Positions 1-8,132 of a stretch of 64,000 bases of DNA are shown piece by piece. The DNA comes from UBA9655 sp964597045. Lineage in GTDB: Bacteria; Pseudomonadota; Alphaproteobacteria; UBA9655. Every line of letters starts with the position of its first letter. The stretch's first letter is position 1. Below the pieces are notes generated by a model. It was not told the origin of the DNA. It ran no database searches and worked only from the letters and a program-made list of their open reading frames with translations. The translations under genes were made by a program, and so were the position numbers. The stretch spans positions 1 through 64,000 of the forward strand of contig CAZQWE010000006.1 of assembly GCA_964597045.1 (NCBI GenBank), in the 5' to 3' direction.

Positions 1-240
1 GCCGCAAAAGGCAACAATAGTGCTGAGAGTCATCTCGGTTACATGTATTTAAATGATCACGTTCCTGGTGTAGAGAAGAATGAAAGCAAAAGGCTAGCTT
101 TTGATTGGTTTAGCAAAGCCGCCGCAAAAGGCAACAATAGTGCTGAGAGTCATCTCGGTTCCATGTATTTAAATGGACAAGTTCCTGGTGTGCAGAAGGA
201 AGATGGTTATAGGCTAGCTTTTGATTGGTTTAGCAAAGCT
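1..240 (+). repeat. Two tandem 120-bp Sel1-coding units, nearly identical
   Basis: Bases 1-120 and 121-240 differ at only a few positions. A third, diverged unit begins at 241 with the same opening GCCGCAAAAGG. This near identity at DNA level inside a Sel1 gene indicates recent unit duplication and a potential for copy-number change. Confidence 0.85.
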
Positions 241-1143
241 GCCGCAAAAGGAGATAAAGCTGCTCTGAATGCGCTTCAAAAGCTTCAGCAAGCAGAGGGT
301 CCTGTTGTTGCATCTACTGCCGTAGCGCAGGTTCCACAAGTGCAAGTCGATTTACAGGACGATGTTGTTAAGGCCATTGAATTTAACGCGAAAGCAAAAT
401 TCAATGATCGAACGCTAACAAAAATAGCTTTAGCTAAAATAAAGAGAAACACTCAAAGATTAGAAGCCATTGCAACGAATGAAATGAAGTTTTCTTCCAA
501 AAGTACGATTTGTACTACTTTTGAACCTTGTTTGGCTCCGTTTCAAAAGATGCTTTTAGAACGTACACTACCTGACTATAAAGCGTGCTTCAAAGGTGCT
601 TACACTGAGCCTGTTCTGCTGAATTGTATAAAAGCAAAGGATGAAGATCGTTTAGTTCAAGATGCATCTGTGCTTCTATGGGAAGATACGATGACAATTG
701 GCACATCAAATGTAGCCTTAGCGAGTCGGATGTTGTCTCATGTTAAAAGTGATCAACAGCCTGATATGAACGCCGTCTATAAGGATGCTCAAGTCTTGCA
801 TCAAATTGCTTGTGGTCGGCCTGTCGAATTCAAAATAACCTTACCCCAGGATGCGTCCCTCAGGTCTTGTTGTTCATTTGTTGATTCAACCTTAAAGACT
901 CTGGATGCCGCTCAAGCCACCTACCATGTGAATCTAGGCGGCTTGGTTAATCCTGATCCATTTCTGCCTGTCATTAAAGTCTTTGGGTCTCTGCAATCCG
1001 CAATGAGAACTTTATCACAAGAAATGGAAACTGCCATTAAGACTCAGGCTCCCCGCAGGAATGCTGCCCTTATGAAGGATGAGAAATTTAAGGCTTTAAG
1101 ACCTCCTGCTAAGGCCCTCACTGATGATGAGGATGATGAGTAG
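1..1143 (+). CDS. Sel1-like repeat protein, 5' end outside the window
   Basis: The reading frame is open from base 1, so the start lies to the left and only the C-terminal part is seen (about 380 residues). The first ~85 visible residues are Sel1/TPR-like repeats with the pattern 'AFDWFSKAAAKG...SAESHLGSMYLNG'. Two successive 40-residue units are nearly identical in DNA. The remaining ~290 residues resemble nothing I recognise. They are mostly helical, carry several cysteines and end in a very acidic tail (DDEDDE). Sel1 proteins are solenoid scaffolds for protein-protein contacts, and many intracellular bacteria secrete them as effectors. An effector role here is inference, because the N-terminus that would show a signal is missing. 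The gene is followed by a short palindromic repeat. Confidence 0.75.
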   Translation, partial: AAKGNNSAESHLGYMYLNDHVPGVEKNESKRLAFDWFSKAAAKGNNSAESHLGSMYLNGQVPGVQKEDGYRLAFDWFSKAAAKGDKAALNALQKLQQAEGPVVASTAVAQVPQVQVDLQDDVVKAIEFNAKAKFNDRTLTKIALAKIKRNTQRLEAIATNEMKFSSKSTICTTFEPCLAPFQKMLLERTLPDYKACFKGAYTEPVLLNCIKAKDEDRLVQDASVLLWEDTMTIGTSNVALASRMLSHVKSDQQPDMNAVYKDAQVLHQIACGRPVEFKITLPQDASLRSCCSFVDSTLKTLDAAQATYHVNLGGLVNPDPFLPVIKVFGSLQSAMRTLSQEMETAIKTQAPRRNAALMKDEKFKALRPPAKALTDDEDDE

Positions 1144-1150
1144 ACAATTA

Positions 1151-1192
1151 CGTCATTGCGAGCGGAGCGAAGCAATTCTCCTCGCAATGACG
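1151..1192. repeat. REP-like palindromic element (GTCATTGCGAG type)
   Basis: Perfect 12-bp inverted repeat CGTCATTGCGAG (1151-1162) and CTCGCAATGACG (1181-1192) with an 18-base loop, placed 7 bases after the Sel1 gene stop. Related full or half copies lie at 6574-6615, 13705-13742, 19985-19996 and 32555-32600. No T-run follows, so it is a dispersed palindrome rather than a classic intrinsic terminator. Confidence 0.8.
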
Positions 1193-1278
1193 GCCTGTTT
1201 TCTGAGATTCCCCTTGAAATATTCTTGTAATCTTCTTACATTAATATTGAATTGTTTATTTGCAAAAGGATTGCAGAC

Positions 1279-1659
1279 ATGAAGAGATGGGGTGACGTCA
1301 TGAGCGGGACAGGGACTGTCCTTCTGTCACTATTATCCTGTTCTATTTGTCCTTTGTGCCTTCCTCTTTATGCAGGACTTCTGAGCTTGATTGGCCTAGA
1401 AATCGCTGAGATTAATCATATCTTTTTCCCTTTCATGATTGCTTTTGCAACATTTACATTGGGTTTTATGGCCTATCAAATTCAAACTCATCATAGTAAA
1501 TGGACACCCTTTATGACTGCCTCTGCCGCTTCATTAGGCATGATTGGTTCAGCTTATTTGGGTTTTGAGTATCTCCTTTATGCCTTCCTTGCTCTTTTTA
1601 TGGGGAGTGTTCTGTGGAACAAAAGATCCCTTACCCACGAAGGTCATGATTGTTGCTAA
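1279..1659 (+). CDS. MerC-like small membrane protein
   Basis: This 126-residue protein has about four hydrophobic segments. The first carries closely spaced cysteines (SCSICPLC) followed by LPLYAGLLSLIGL, the arrangement of the MerC mercuric-transport family. The C-terminus has a His/Cys cluster (HEGHDCC). I chose the ATG at 1279 because AAAAGGA lies 8 bases upstream; a TTG at 1252 would add nine residues without a better ribosome site. MerC proteins move Hg(II) across the inner membrane in mer operons. No other mer gene is nearby, so another soft metal or an unrelated role is possible. Its stop overlaps the following HAD gene by 10 bases, implying translational coupling. Confidence 0.6.
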   Translation: MKRWGDVMSGTGTVLLSLLSCSICPLCLPLYAGLLSLIGLEIAEINHIFFPFMIAFATFTLGFMAYQIQTHHSKWTPFMTASAASLGMIGSAYLGFEYLLYAFLALFMGSVLWNKRSLTHEGHDCC

Positions 1660-2591
1660 AAGATAAAACACCTCTTGTCCTTGATCTGGATGGAACGCTT
1701 ATCCGGACAGATACGTTTCATGAGATGATGATCCTTCTTTTCAAACAAAAGCCTTGGAAGCTTCTAGCCCTTCCCTCTTGGTTTTCAAAAGGGAGGGCTT
1801 ATGCCAAAGCACGCCTTGTGGAAGAGACATCTCTCAAGGCCCGTGATCTTCCTTATAATCCCCCGCTTCTAGACTTTGCCAAGACACAAGCAGAGGGGGG
1901 GCGGCCTCTTTACATTGCCACCGGCTCCGATCAAAGAACTGCGCAAAACATAGCGGACCATCTTGGATTCTTTCAAGGCGTCATGGGAAGTAATGGTCAG
2001 ACCAATCTTACGGGACCTCATAAAAGAAAAGTTCTCCTCGAGAAGTTTGGTGAGGAGGGTTTTGATTATGCGGGTGACTCCCTTGTTGATCTTCATATAT
2101 GGGGAGTGGCTCGTAAAGCCATCGTCGTTCATCCCAAAAAGGGGGTTATAAAGGAAGCTATCACCCTAAAAGGAATTGACAATACACACATTTTTCCTCG
2201 AGAAATAAAAAGACCATTCGCTTTCTTTCTCTCATTAAGACCTCTCTTTTGGCTTACTTCATTCCTCGCACCCACATGGGAACTTGCCTTAGGACTCTGC
2301 TGCCTTACCTCAGGAGTCTTCATTACCTGTGACCTCATGACTCTTATTGAAGAAAGAAAGGGAACTTATATAAAGTCAATATTTGCTGAGGGGTATCTCC
2401 ATCTTACAACAGCTTTTTATCTTGCCCCCGCACTTCTGCTCATAACTTTATGCTTTATCCCTTTCCTCACTTTTGTTTGGTATGCCCCCCTTGTGTTCTT
2501 AATGGATTACATAACAAGAACACTTTCTTTCACGTTGAGATGGGGAGTATTGATAACACTTCAGATCTTAACCCTCCTCTTTGTCATATAG
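1650..2591 (+). CDS. HAD phosphatase fused to a truncated UbiA-like membrane domain
   Basis: Starts at a TTG at 1650 (GAAGG 6 bases upstream; a stop codon lies immediately upstream in frame), overlapping the MerC-like gene. Residues ~8-185 are a HAD hydrolase: motif I LVLDLDGTL, a Thr in IATGS, and GDS..D in AGDSLVDLHIWG. Residues ~195-313 are hydrophobic with 3-4 membrane spans and start LRPLFW, like the UbiA prenyltransferases that are commonly fused behind this HAD type in proteins of ~480 residues. Here the first Asp-rich motif (NDxxDxxxD in UbiA) reads CDLMTLIEER, and the second half of the UbiA fold is absent. The phosphatase may work; the prenyltransferase part is probably inactive. 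The 3' end overlaps a convergent gene by 24 bases. Confidence 0.65.
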   Translation: MLLKDKTPLVLDLDGTLIRTDTFHEMMILLFKQKPWKLLALPSWFSKGRAYAKARLVEETSLKARDLPYNPPLLDFAKTQAEGGRPLYIATGSDQRTAQNIADHLGFFQGVMGSNGQTNLTGPHKRKVLLEKFGEEGFDYAGDSLVDLHIWGVARKAIVVHPKKGVIKEAITLKGIDNTHIFPREIKRPFAFFLSLRPLFWLTSFLAPTWELALGLCCLTSGVFITCDLMTLIEERKGTYIKSIFAEGYLHLTTAFYLAPALLLITLCFIPFLTFVWYAPLVFLMDYITRTLSFTLRWGVLITLQILTLLFVI

Positions 2592-3251
2592 AATAGCTCT
2601 CAAATTTCTTTCAATCCTGATTTTATTAACAATCATCAATAGCTGAGCTTTAGAAAAGTAGTGTCCATCTTTCCAAAACCTAAGTCCTGTCTGAGATAGC
2701 CCGTTTTGAACAGGTCGATACCCAGCGAGTAACGCCCATTGCTCAACATGTTGGTAAGGAACATAAAAGGGATATCCTGCAATTTTTTCGATACGCGTTT
2801 GATGAAATGGCTCAGGCCTATTCATAATATAATGATCTAAAGGAGAAATAACATACTCTGCATCTTTTTTCTTTATACTGTAAAGACAACGACCCTTTTC
2901 AGTTTTTTTTAAAGAACTGATAGGATCCTTTTGCCAATATTCCTTTTTCAGATCGAGACTTCCCTTGTGATAGAAATGAAGAGGAGCGAATGACTTCAAA
3001 ATCTTATTCATTTCCTTTAAATCTCGGGAGGTTTGTCTCTTAGAATTTAGAAGAGTTTTATGAGTATTTCTTGGATTAACGTTTTGTTTTACTTTGCATA
3101 ATCCCAACGTTTTAAGTTGTTTGTTAATAGAACTTACAGACCTTCGAAGAGATAAAGAAACCACTTTATGTTGAATTTTTTTGGAAACAGCAACTTGTAA
3201 ACATTGACGTTCCCATTCTGTCCATCTTGGTTTTAGAGCAGCTTTAAGCAT
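2568..3251 (-). CDS. Unidentified protein with N-terminal HTH-like segment
   Basis: A 227-residue, very basic protein. I do not recognise the family. Near the N-terminus a segment beginning WTEWERQCLQVAV and ending SSINKQLKTLGL has the Trp-helix-turn-helix look of GcrA/Myb-type DNA-binding domains. The rest has many Lys/Arg and aromatic residues (YPFYVPYQHVEQWALLAGY). The start at 3251 is chosen because AAAGGAG sits just upstream. The ORF could extend to 3350, but that would include the promoter and a 33-bp palindrome. A DNA-binding regulator acting on its own palindrome is a reasonable inference, not shown. The tail overlaps the HAD-UbiA gene by 24 bases in convergent orientation. Confidence 0.55.
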   Translation of the reverse strand: MLKAALKPRWTEWERQCLQVAVSKKIQHKVVSLSLRRSVSSINKQLKTLGLCKVKQNVNPRNTHKTLLNSKRQTSRDLKEMNKILKSFAPLHFYHKGSLDLKKEYWQKDPISSLKKTEKGRCLYSIKKKDAEYVISPLDHYIMNRPEPFHQTRIEKIAGYPFYVPYQHVEQWALLAGYRPVQNGLSQTGLRFWKDGHYFSKAQLLMIVNKIRIERNLRAILYDKEEG

Positions 3252-3280
3252 ACAGTCTCCTTTGTTAGTCTCTAACCGTC

Positions 3281-3313
3281 CTAAATTTTGCATATCAGAT
3301 ATGCAAAATTTAG
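3281..3313. promoter_or_regulatory. Perfect 33-bp palindrome, probable operator or leader hairpin
   Basis: Arms CTAAATTTTGCATATC (3281-3296) and GATATGCAAAATTTAG (3298-3313) pair perfectly around one central base. The palindrome lies 30-62 bases upstream of the HTH-like gene's ATG and directly downstream of its predicted -10. It is either an autoregulatory operator at the transcription start or a stable hairpin at the 5' end of the mRNA. Confidence 0.75.
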
Positions 3314-3321
3314 GTATCGTA

Positions 3322-3350
3322 TATTTACGCTTGATTTTAAGTCTTGTCAA
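3322..3350 (-). promoter_or_regulatory. Sigma70-type promoter for the HTH-like gene
   Basis: On the minus strand, a consensus -35 TTGACA (3350-3345) is separated by 17 bases from TAAATA (3327-3322). Transcription would start at about the edge of the 33-bp palindrome. Confidence 0.55.
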
Positions 3351-3378
3351 TGTGGATACGCTTTTGGCTTATTTTTTG

Positions 3379-4782
3379 TTATAAGTCCTGAAGAACACCT
3401 GGTATTTCTTCAGCAATATCCTCAGCTATGAGGCCTCGACCAAATCGGCTTGCCGCTTCCCCGTGAATCCAAACGGCAGCAGCAGAAGCATAAAACGGAG
3501 GAAGACCTTGGGCAAGAAAGCCAACAATCATGCCAGCGAGTACATCACCTGTCCCAGCTGTTGCAAGCGTCGCAGGTGCACTCGCGTTGATGACAACGTC
3601 ACCTTCAGGAGATGCAATAATCGTATCAAAACCCTTTAAAACAACCACAGCACCTGCCTCAATAGCCGCTAGACGGGCTTTTTCTGTTTTATTATTGAGG
3701 AATGCATGGTGGGGAAAGAGTCGTATAAATTCACCCTCATGAGGTGTTAAAACCACGTTCTTATGGAGATGTCCTGTTAAGGCTTGCGCTTCACCTTCAA
3801 AGCTTGAAAGGGCACCTCCATCTAAAACGCAAGGCTTCTTTGTGGAAAGAAGAAGGAGCGCTTGTTCGCGGGTCGACTCAACTGGTTTTGCGCCTGTCCC
3901 CCATAGAAGAGCTTTAAATCGCTTATCCATCGCCCATTCAAAGTATTCCTTAGCGGAGGCAACAGGAGTCACAATTTCGCCCCAAGCCGTATTGGCAAAG
4001 ATGGCGTATTCCTCATTTTTACAGATTAATCTCACAAGACCGACTCCAATTCTGCGGGATGCATATGTAGCTAGACGAACAGCGCCTGGCATGCTGCCCC
4101 AACCGACTACCAGACAGGCCCCTCTCGTATATTTATTATCATTCGGATTCGGTTCATGGAGGTAAGTCTTCCAAAGTCCTGGCGAATTTAAATAATGGGT
4201 TATCTTTGGAAGCATAGCATCCGTAATCCCGATATCCTTCACAAAGAGCTGCCCTACACGTGTCCTTCCTGGGATCAGAAAATGTCCGGGTTTGGCGCGG
4301 CAAAATGTCACTGTATGGGTAGCGGTAACACAAGCCCCACTGCACGCTCCTGAATTTGAATCAACACCTGAGGGAATATCAATTGAAACAATTGTTTTAT
4401 TTGCTGCATTCATTAAGTCGACAAGAGCCTTACTCTCACCTTCCAAAGTTCTTGAAAGACCAGTGCCAAAAAGAGCATCAACGATAAGATCGCTTTCATT
4501 TAATTCTCGTTGAACAATTTCGTGAGCGGGTAAATTCATGAGGGTTAGAACATGTACAAACCAACCCGATTCTTTAAGAAGACGTGCAACAACTTGGCCG
4601 TCCCCTCCATTTTTCCCAGGACCACAAACAACAACAACATGGCAAGGCTTAAATTCCGTAACGATAACCTCGAAAGCAGCCTTTCCAGCATTTTCCATCA
4701 GTGTTGCCTCTGATAGCCCTGCCTCAATTGCGGCTTCCTCAGCCAGCTTCATTTCTCCAGATGTTAACAGTTCCAGCTTCAT
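3379..4782 (-). CDS. nnr: Bifunctional NAD(P)H-hydrate epimerase / ADP-dependent dehydratase
   Basis: Two-domain metabolite-repair enzyme, 467 residues (family usual ~500). The N-terminal YjeF_N epimerase (residues ~1-205) shows GPGKNGGDGQVVARLL and DALFGTGL. The C-terminal ribokinase-like dehydratase shows GWGSMPGAV, VLTPHEGEF and the ATP/ADP-site motif AGTGDVLAGMIVGFL. It converts R-NADHX/NADPHX to the S form and dehydrates S-NAD(P)HX back to NAD(P)H using ADP. It is transcribed alone, divergent from tlcA and separated from it by 248 bases. No sign of decay. Confidence 0.93.
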   Translation of the reverse strand: MKLELLTSGEMKLAEEAAIEAGLSEATLMENAGKAAFEVIVTEFKPCHVVVVCGPGKNGGDGQVVARLLKESGWFVHVLTLMNLPAHEIVQRELNESDLIVDALFGTGLSRTLEGESKALVDLMNAANKTIVSIDIPSGVDSNSGACSGACVTATHTVTFCRAKPGHFLIPGRTRVGQLFVKDIGITDAMLPKITHYLNSPGLWKTYLHEPNPNDNKYTRGACLVVGWGSMPGAVRLATYASRRIGVGLVRLICKNEEYAIFANTAWGEIVTPVASAKEYFEWAMDKRFKALLWGTGAKPVESTREQALLLLSTKKPCVLDGGALSSFEGEAQALTGHLHKNVVLTPHEGEFIRLFPHHAFLNNKTEKARLAAIEAGAVVVLKGFDTIIASPEGDVVINASAPATLATAGTGDVLAGMIVGFLAQGLPPFYASAAAVWIHGEAASRFGRGLIAEDIAEEIPGVLQDL

Positions 4783-4922
4783 GAATAGTCCAAAGTTATT
4801 TTTTGAAAATCATTGTACAATAAAGAGAATAATTTTAGGTAAAGATTTTGAAGAAAGCGTTATATTGTCCTTTTTCCCACTGCACAATTATCCTTTTTGA
4901 AAATCCCTTTAAAAATCATTAT

Positions 4923-4951
4923 TTGACGAATGATGAAAAAAGTGATAACAG
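4923..4951 (+). promoter_or_regulatory. Candidate promoter of the ATP/ADP translocase gene
   Basis: TTGACG (4923-4928), a 17-base spacer and TAACAG (4946-4951). The 248-base gap between nnr and tlcA must hold both divergent promoters. A second, weaker candidate (TTGTTT-17-TATAGA, 4987-5015) would start too close to the ATG to include the Shine-Dalgarno. Confidence 0.4.
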
Positions 4952-4961
4952 CTTGGCAACT

Positions 4962-4976
4962 TTAAGGAATCCTTAA
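4962..4976. promoter_or_regulatory. 15-bp palindrome upstream of tlcA
   Basis: TTAAGGA-A-TCCTTAA, immediately downstream of the candidate tlcA -10 box and 54 bases before the ATG. It could be an operator for regulated nucleotide uptake. The arms are short, so chance is not excluded. Confidence 0.35.
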
Positions 4977-5030
4977 GGTTAGAATATTGTTTTAACTTTG
5001 TCCGAAGACTATAGAAAAGGATAGATTTAC

Positions 5031-6569
5031 ATGTCTGCACAAGCGACCCCCCATCAAGAGCCACAGTTTTCAAAACTACGTGCTGCTATCTGGCCAATTC
5101 AAGGTTCTGAAATGAAGAAATTCTTGCCCATGGGCATGATGATGTTCCTCATTTTATTTAACTACACCATTCTTAGAGATACCAAAGATACTCTTGTCGT
5201 TGGCGCTGCTGGCGCTGAAGCCATCAGCTTCGTGAAGTTCTGGGGAGTGACACCTGCTTCCATTTTGTTCGTTATTCTCTATGCAAAGTTGAGTAACAGC
5301 CTTTCAAAAGAAAATCTTTTCTACACCTGTCTTATCCCCTTTATCGCTTTCTTTGGCGCATTTGCTTTCATCATTTACCCAAATAAAGAATTCCTTCATC
5401 CCTCCCCTGAGAATGTTGAGGCCATGAAGCAGTCCATTCCTGCACTCAGGTTTATCTTTGCTTTGTGGGGATCTTGGTCATATTCGATTTTCTACATTAT
5501 GTCTGAGCTTTGGGGAAGCGTCGTCGTTTCCCTTCTCTTCTGGCAGTTTGCAAACGAAATTACCCGAACACGTGAAGCGGCTCGCTTCTATCCTCTCTTC
5601 CCCTTCCTCGGAAACTTTGCCCTGATGCTTTCCGGTCCAACCATCTATTACTTCTCAAAGATTGAACATCTCTATCCAGAAGGAACAGACGTTTGGGGTG
5701 TTAGCTTGAACTACCTGATGGGAACTGTTGTTGTGATGGGTGTTCTGTGTATGGCCATTTACTGGTGGATGAACAGATACGTTCTCACAGATCCTTTCTA
5801 CTATGAAGCCGCAGAAACAGGTAAAAAAGTTAAAAAAGACAAGCCTAAGCTTTCCGTTTGGGAAAGTATTAAGTACTTGTTTACAACACCTTACCTTGGG
5901 TATATCGCCCTCCTCGTTCTCGGTTATGGTATGGCAATCAACCTTGTTGAAGTTACCTGGAAAGGCCAACTCAAACTGCAATATCCTAATCTTAACGATT
6001 ACAGCGCATTCATGGGGATTTTCTCAACATTTACGGGCGCTGCGACAATTATTTTGATCGTTTCTTGTAAGGGTATTATCCGTCGATTTGGTTGGTATAC
6101 AGGTGCGATTCTAACACCTATCATCCTCTTAATCACAGGCGCTCTCTTCTATACGTTCGTGATCTTTAGGGAGCAACTTGACTGGATGACTGTTGCTATG
6201 GCGTCAACTCCTGTCTTTATGGCTGTCATCATTGGTGCGGCTCAAAACATCTTGAGTAAAGGTACAAAGTACTCCCTCTTCGATCCAACCAAGGAAATGT
6301 CTTACATTCCGCTTGACCAAGAACTCAAGGTCAAGGGTAAGGCTGCCGTCGACGTTATCGGTGGACGCTTGGGTAAATCAGGTGGTGCGATGGTTCAACA
6401 GATCCTACTCGTTTCTATTTCTGCAACAGCAACGCAGATTACGATTGCCCCTTATACCTGTGGTATCATGATCGTTGTTATTTTCGCTTGGATGTTCGCA
6501 GCGGGACGTCTCAGCAATCTTTACAACGCAAAAGTTGCTGAAAAGGAAAGTGAGCTTAAAGCTGCTTAA
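5031..6569 (+). CDS. tlcA: ATP/ADP translocase (NTT family)
   Basis: A 512-residue protein with about twelve membrane spans. It has the Tlc/NTT hallmarks: SEMKKFLPMGMMMFLILFNY at the first span, ILRDTKDTLVV, the loop SELWGSVVVSLLFWQFAN, and DPTKEMSYIPLDQELKVKGKAA near the C-terminus. NTT carriers of obligate intracellular bacteria exchange host ATP for bacterial ADP across the inner membrane; some paralogues carry other nucleotides or NAD. Sequence alone favours the classic ATP/ADP type but cannot fix the substrate. The gene is monocistronic, with a long upstream region and a palindromic repeat just after it. This is the strongest evidence here for an intracellular lifestyle. Confidence 0.95.
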   Translation: MSAQATPHQEPQFSKLRAAIWPIQGSEMKKFLPMGMMMFLILFNYTILRDTKDTLVVGAAGAEAISFVKFWGVTPASILFVILYAKLSNSLSKENLFYTCLIPFIAFFGAFAFIIYPNKEFLHPSPENVEAMKQSIPALRFIFALWGSWSYSIFYIMSELWGSVVVSLLFWQFANEITRTREAARFYPLFPFLGNFALMLSGPTIYYFSKIEHLYPEGTDVWGVSLNYLMGTVVVMGVLCMAIYWWMNRYVLTDPFYYEAAETGKKVKKDKPKLSVWESIKYLFTTPYLGYIALLVLGYGMAINLVEVTWKGQLKLQYPNLNDYSAFMGIFSTFTGAATIILIVSCKGIIRRFGWYTGAILTPIILLITGALFYTFVIFREQLDWMTVAMASTPVFMAVIIGAAQNILSKGTKYSLFDPTKEMSYIPLDQELKVKGKAAVDVIGGRLGKSGGAMVQQILLVSISATATQITIAPYTCGIMIVVIFAWMFAAGRLSNLYNAKVAEKESELKAA

Positions 6570-6573
6570 ATAC

Positions 6574-6615
6574 TGTCATTGTGAGGAGGGGCTTCAGTCC
6601 TTCCTCATAATGGCA
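6574..6615. repeat. Degenerate REP-like palindrome after tlcA
   Basis: TGTCATTGTGAGGA (6574-6587) pairs imperfectly with TCCTCATAATGGCA (6602-6615). It resembles the GTCATTGCGAG repeats elsewhere. There is no T-run, but the hairpin may still protect or end the tlcA transcript. Confidence 0.6.
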
Positions 6616-6736
6616 CCTAATTAGTTTGAGGTTGTTATGGTAAGCACACTTTTAATTCATCACATATTTGCAACTCTTAATGCAATTCTCAAGGAAACAA
6701 CAGATAACTCCTTAAAAAGAAAACGAAATTTTTTGT

Positions 6737-6766
6737 TTGATATTTCTTCACTTTTTTGCATAAACT
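6737..6766 (+). promoter_or_regulatory. Promoter of the organophosphate antiporter gene
   Basis: TTGATA (6737-6742), an 18-base spacer and TAAACT (6761-6766), with AGGAAAGGA at 6781-6789 as ribosome site before the ATG at 6798. Confidence 0.5.
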
Positions 6767-6797
6767 TAGCCCTCTTTAGTAAGGAAAGGATTGTTGA

Positions 6798-8132
6798 ATG
6801 ACAACTATTGCTAAAGCAATTTCTCGAAATGTTTCTCAGACTTTTGGGAAGGTTTTATTTTCTGAAAAGGGAAGTTATACCTACTGGCGCACGCGTATGC
6901 TATATGCAACGATTGTTGGATACTCTGCATTTTACCTTGTTCGTCAAAATTTAGCGATGGCCGCTCCGGGCATTTCAGAAGAGTTTAGTTTCACGAAAAC
7001 ACAAATTGGTTTGCTTGCGACATGTTTTATGATCGTTTACGGTATTGGAAAGCTCATTAATGGGTATCTTAGTGATCGATCAGACGCTCGTTATTTTATG
7101 CCCATTGGTCTCTTCCTTTCTGCGATCGTAAGCTTAACAACTACGCTTTCGACTGGAATCGTCTTTTTCATTTTCATGTGTGGACTTAACGGAATATTTC
7201 AATCCATGGGATGGCCGGCTTGTGCAAGACTTATCACTCATTGGTTTAGTCCTAAAGAGTTGGGTACAAAATGGGCTTTATGGGCCTCTTCTCACCAAAT
7301 TGGAGCTGTCGCCATATTTGGACTTGGTGGGTTCATCATCCAACATTTTGGGTGGCGATGGGTCTTTATTACGCCTGCTTTGATTTGTATGGGTCTTTCC
7401 TTTTTCTTGTTTAACCGCTTAAGAGATACGCCCAAGGAAGTTGGCCTCCCTCCTGTTGAGGAATATAAAGGTGACGTTCATAAAGTTTGCTCTAAATTCG
7501 ATGAGCGCATCACGCTTAAAGAAGTGTGGACGACAGTTCTTTCAAACAGGCTCGTTTGGTTCATGGCCTTTGCCAATATGTGTTTGTATATTCCAAGGCA
7601 AGGTATTTTCTTTTGGGCCCCTTTCTTTTTAAAGGAGTACAAAGGTGTGACTCTTATTATTGCAGGAGTCCAACTTGTAGGCTTTGAAATCGCAAGCCTT
7701 ATCGGCGGTCTCGTCGCCGGAATAGCCTCAGATAAAATCTTTGATGGAAGGCGAGGTCCAGTTGGAACCATTTGTTTGATAGGCGTTGCCATCTCATTTT
7801 TTACATTGTTGAAGGTTCCCCCAGGATCACCATTTCTTGACGCAGCAATCCTTATGGCTGCAGGCTTTTTCCTCAATGGTTCACAAGTCTTGAACGGTGT
7901 TGCTGTTGCTGACTTTGCCTCAAAGCGAGCTGTCGGCGTTGCCACAGGCTTCACAGGCTCATTTGCTTATGGCGGCTCAGCTCTTGCTTCAGGCGCAGCT
8001 TTCGGAGCGGTTGTTGAAATTTATGGCTGGGAATGGGGAATCTCACTCTTTATTTTACCAGCTCTTGTCGGCGCTTTCTTCTATGCCCTTACATGGAATC
8101 ACCGCGCACAGGTTCTGGAGCAATCAGCCTAA
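6798..8132 (+). CDS. MFS organophosphate:phosphate antiporter (GlpT/UhpT/UhpC family)
   Basis: 444 residues with twelve predicted spans. The family pattern is clear: YATIVGYSAFYLVRQNLAMA in the first span, GKLINGYLSDRSDARYFMP between spans 2 and 3, then NGIFQSMGWPACARLITHWF. These carriers exchange glycerol-3-phosphate or hexose-6-phosphate for phosphate across the inner membrane. The UhpC-like wording (QSMGWPACARL) makes glucose-6-phosphate plausible, as for the chlamydial homologue, but the substrate cannot be read from sequence. Next to tlcA it forms a pair of carriers drawing on host energy and carbon pools. The stop overlaps the convergent erpA stop by 4 bases. Confidence 0.88.
   Translation: MTTIAKAISRNVSQTFGKVLFSEKGSYTYWRTRMLYATIVGYSAFYLVRQNLAMAAPGISEEFSFTKTQIGLLATCFMIVYGIGKLINGYLSDRSDARYFMPIGLFLSAIVSLTTTLSTGIVFFIFMCGLNGIFQSMGWPACARLITHWFSPKELGTKWALWASSHQIGAVAIFGLGGFIIQHFGWRWVFITPALICMGLSFFLFNRLRDTPKEVGLPPVEEYKGDVHKVCSKFDERITLKEVWTTVLSNRLVWFMAFANMCLYIPRQGIFFWAPFFLKEYKGVTLIIAGVQLVGFEIASLIGGLVAGIASDKIFDGRRGPVGTICLIGVAISFFTLLKVPPGSPFLDAAILMAAGFFLNGSQVLNGVAVADFASKRAVGVATGFTGSFAYGGSALASGAAFGAVVEIYGWEWGISLFILPALVGAFFYALTWNHRAQVLEQSA

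Noticed and set aside
3530..4513. Plus-strand ORFs inside nnr
   Set aside because: Shadow frames of a well-conserved minus-strand gene; no domain resemblance.
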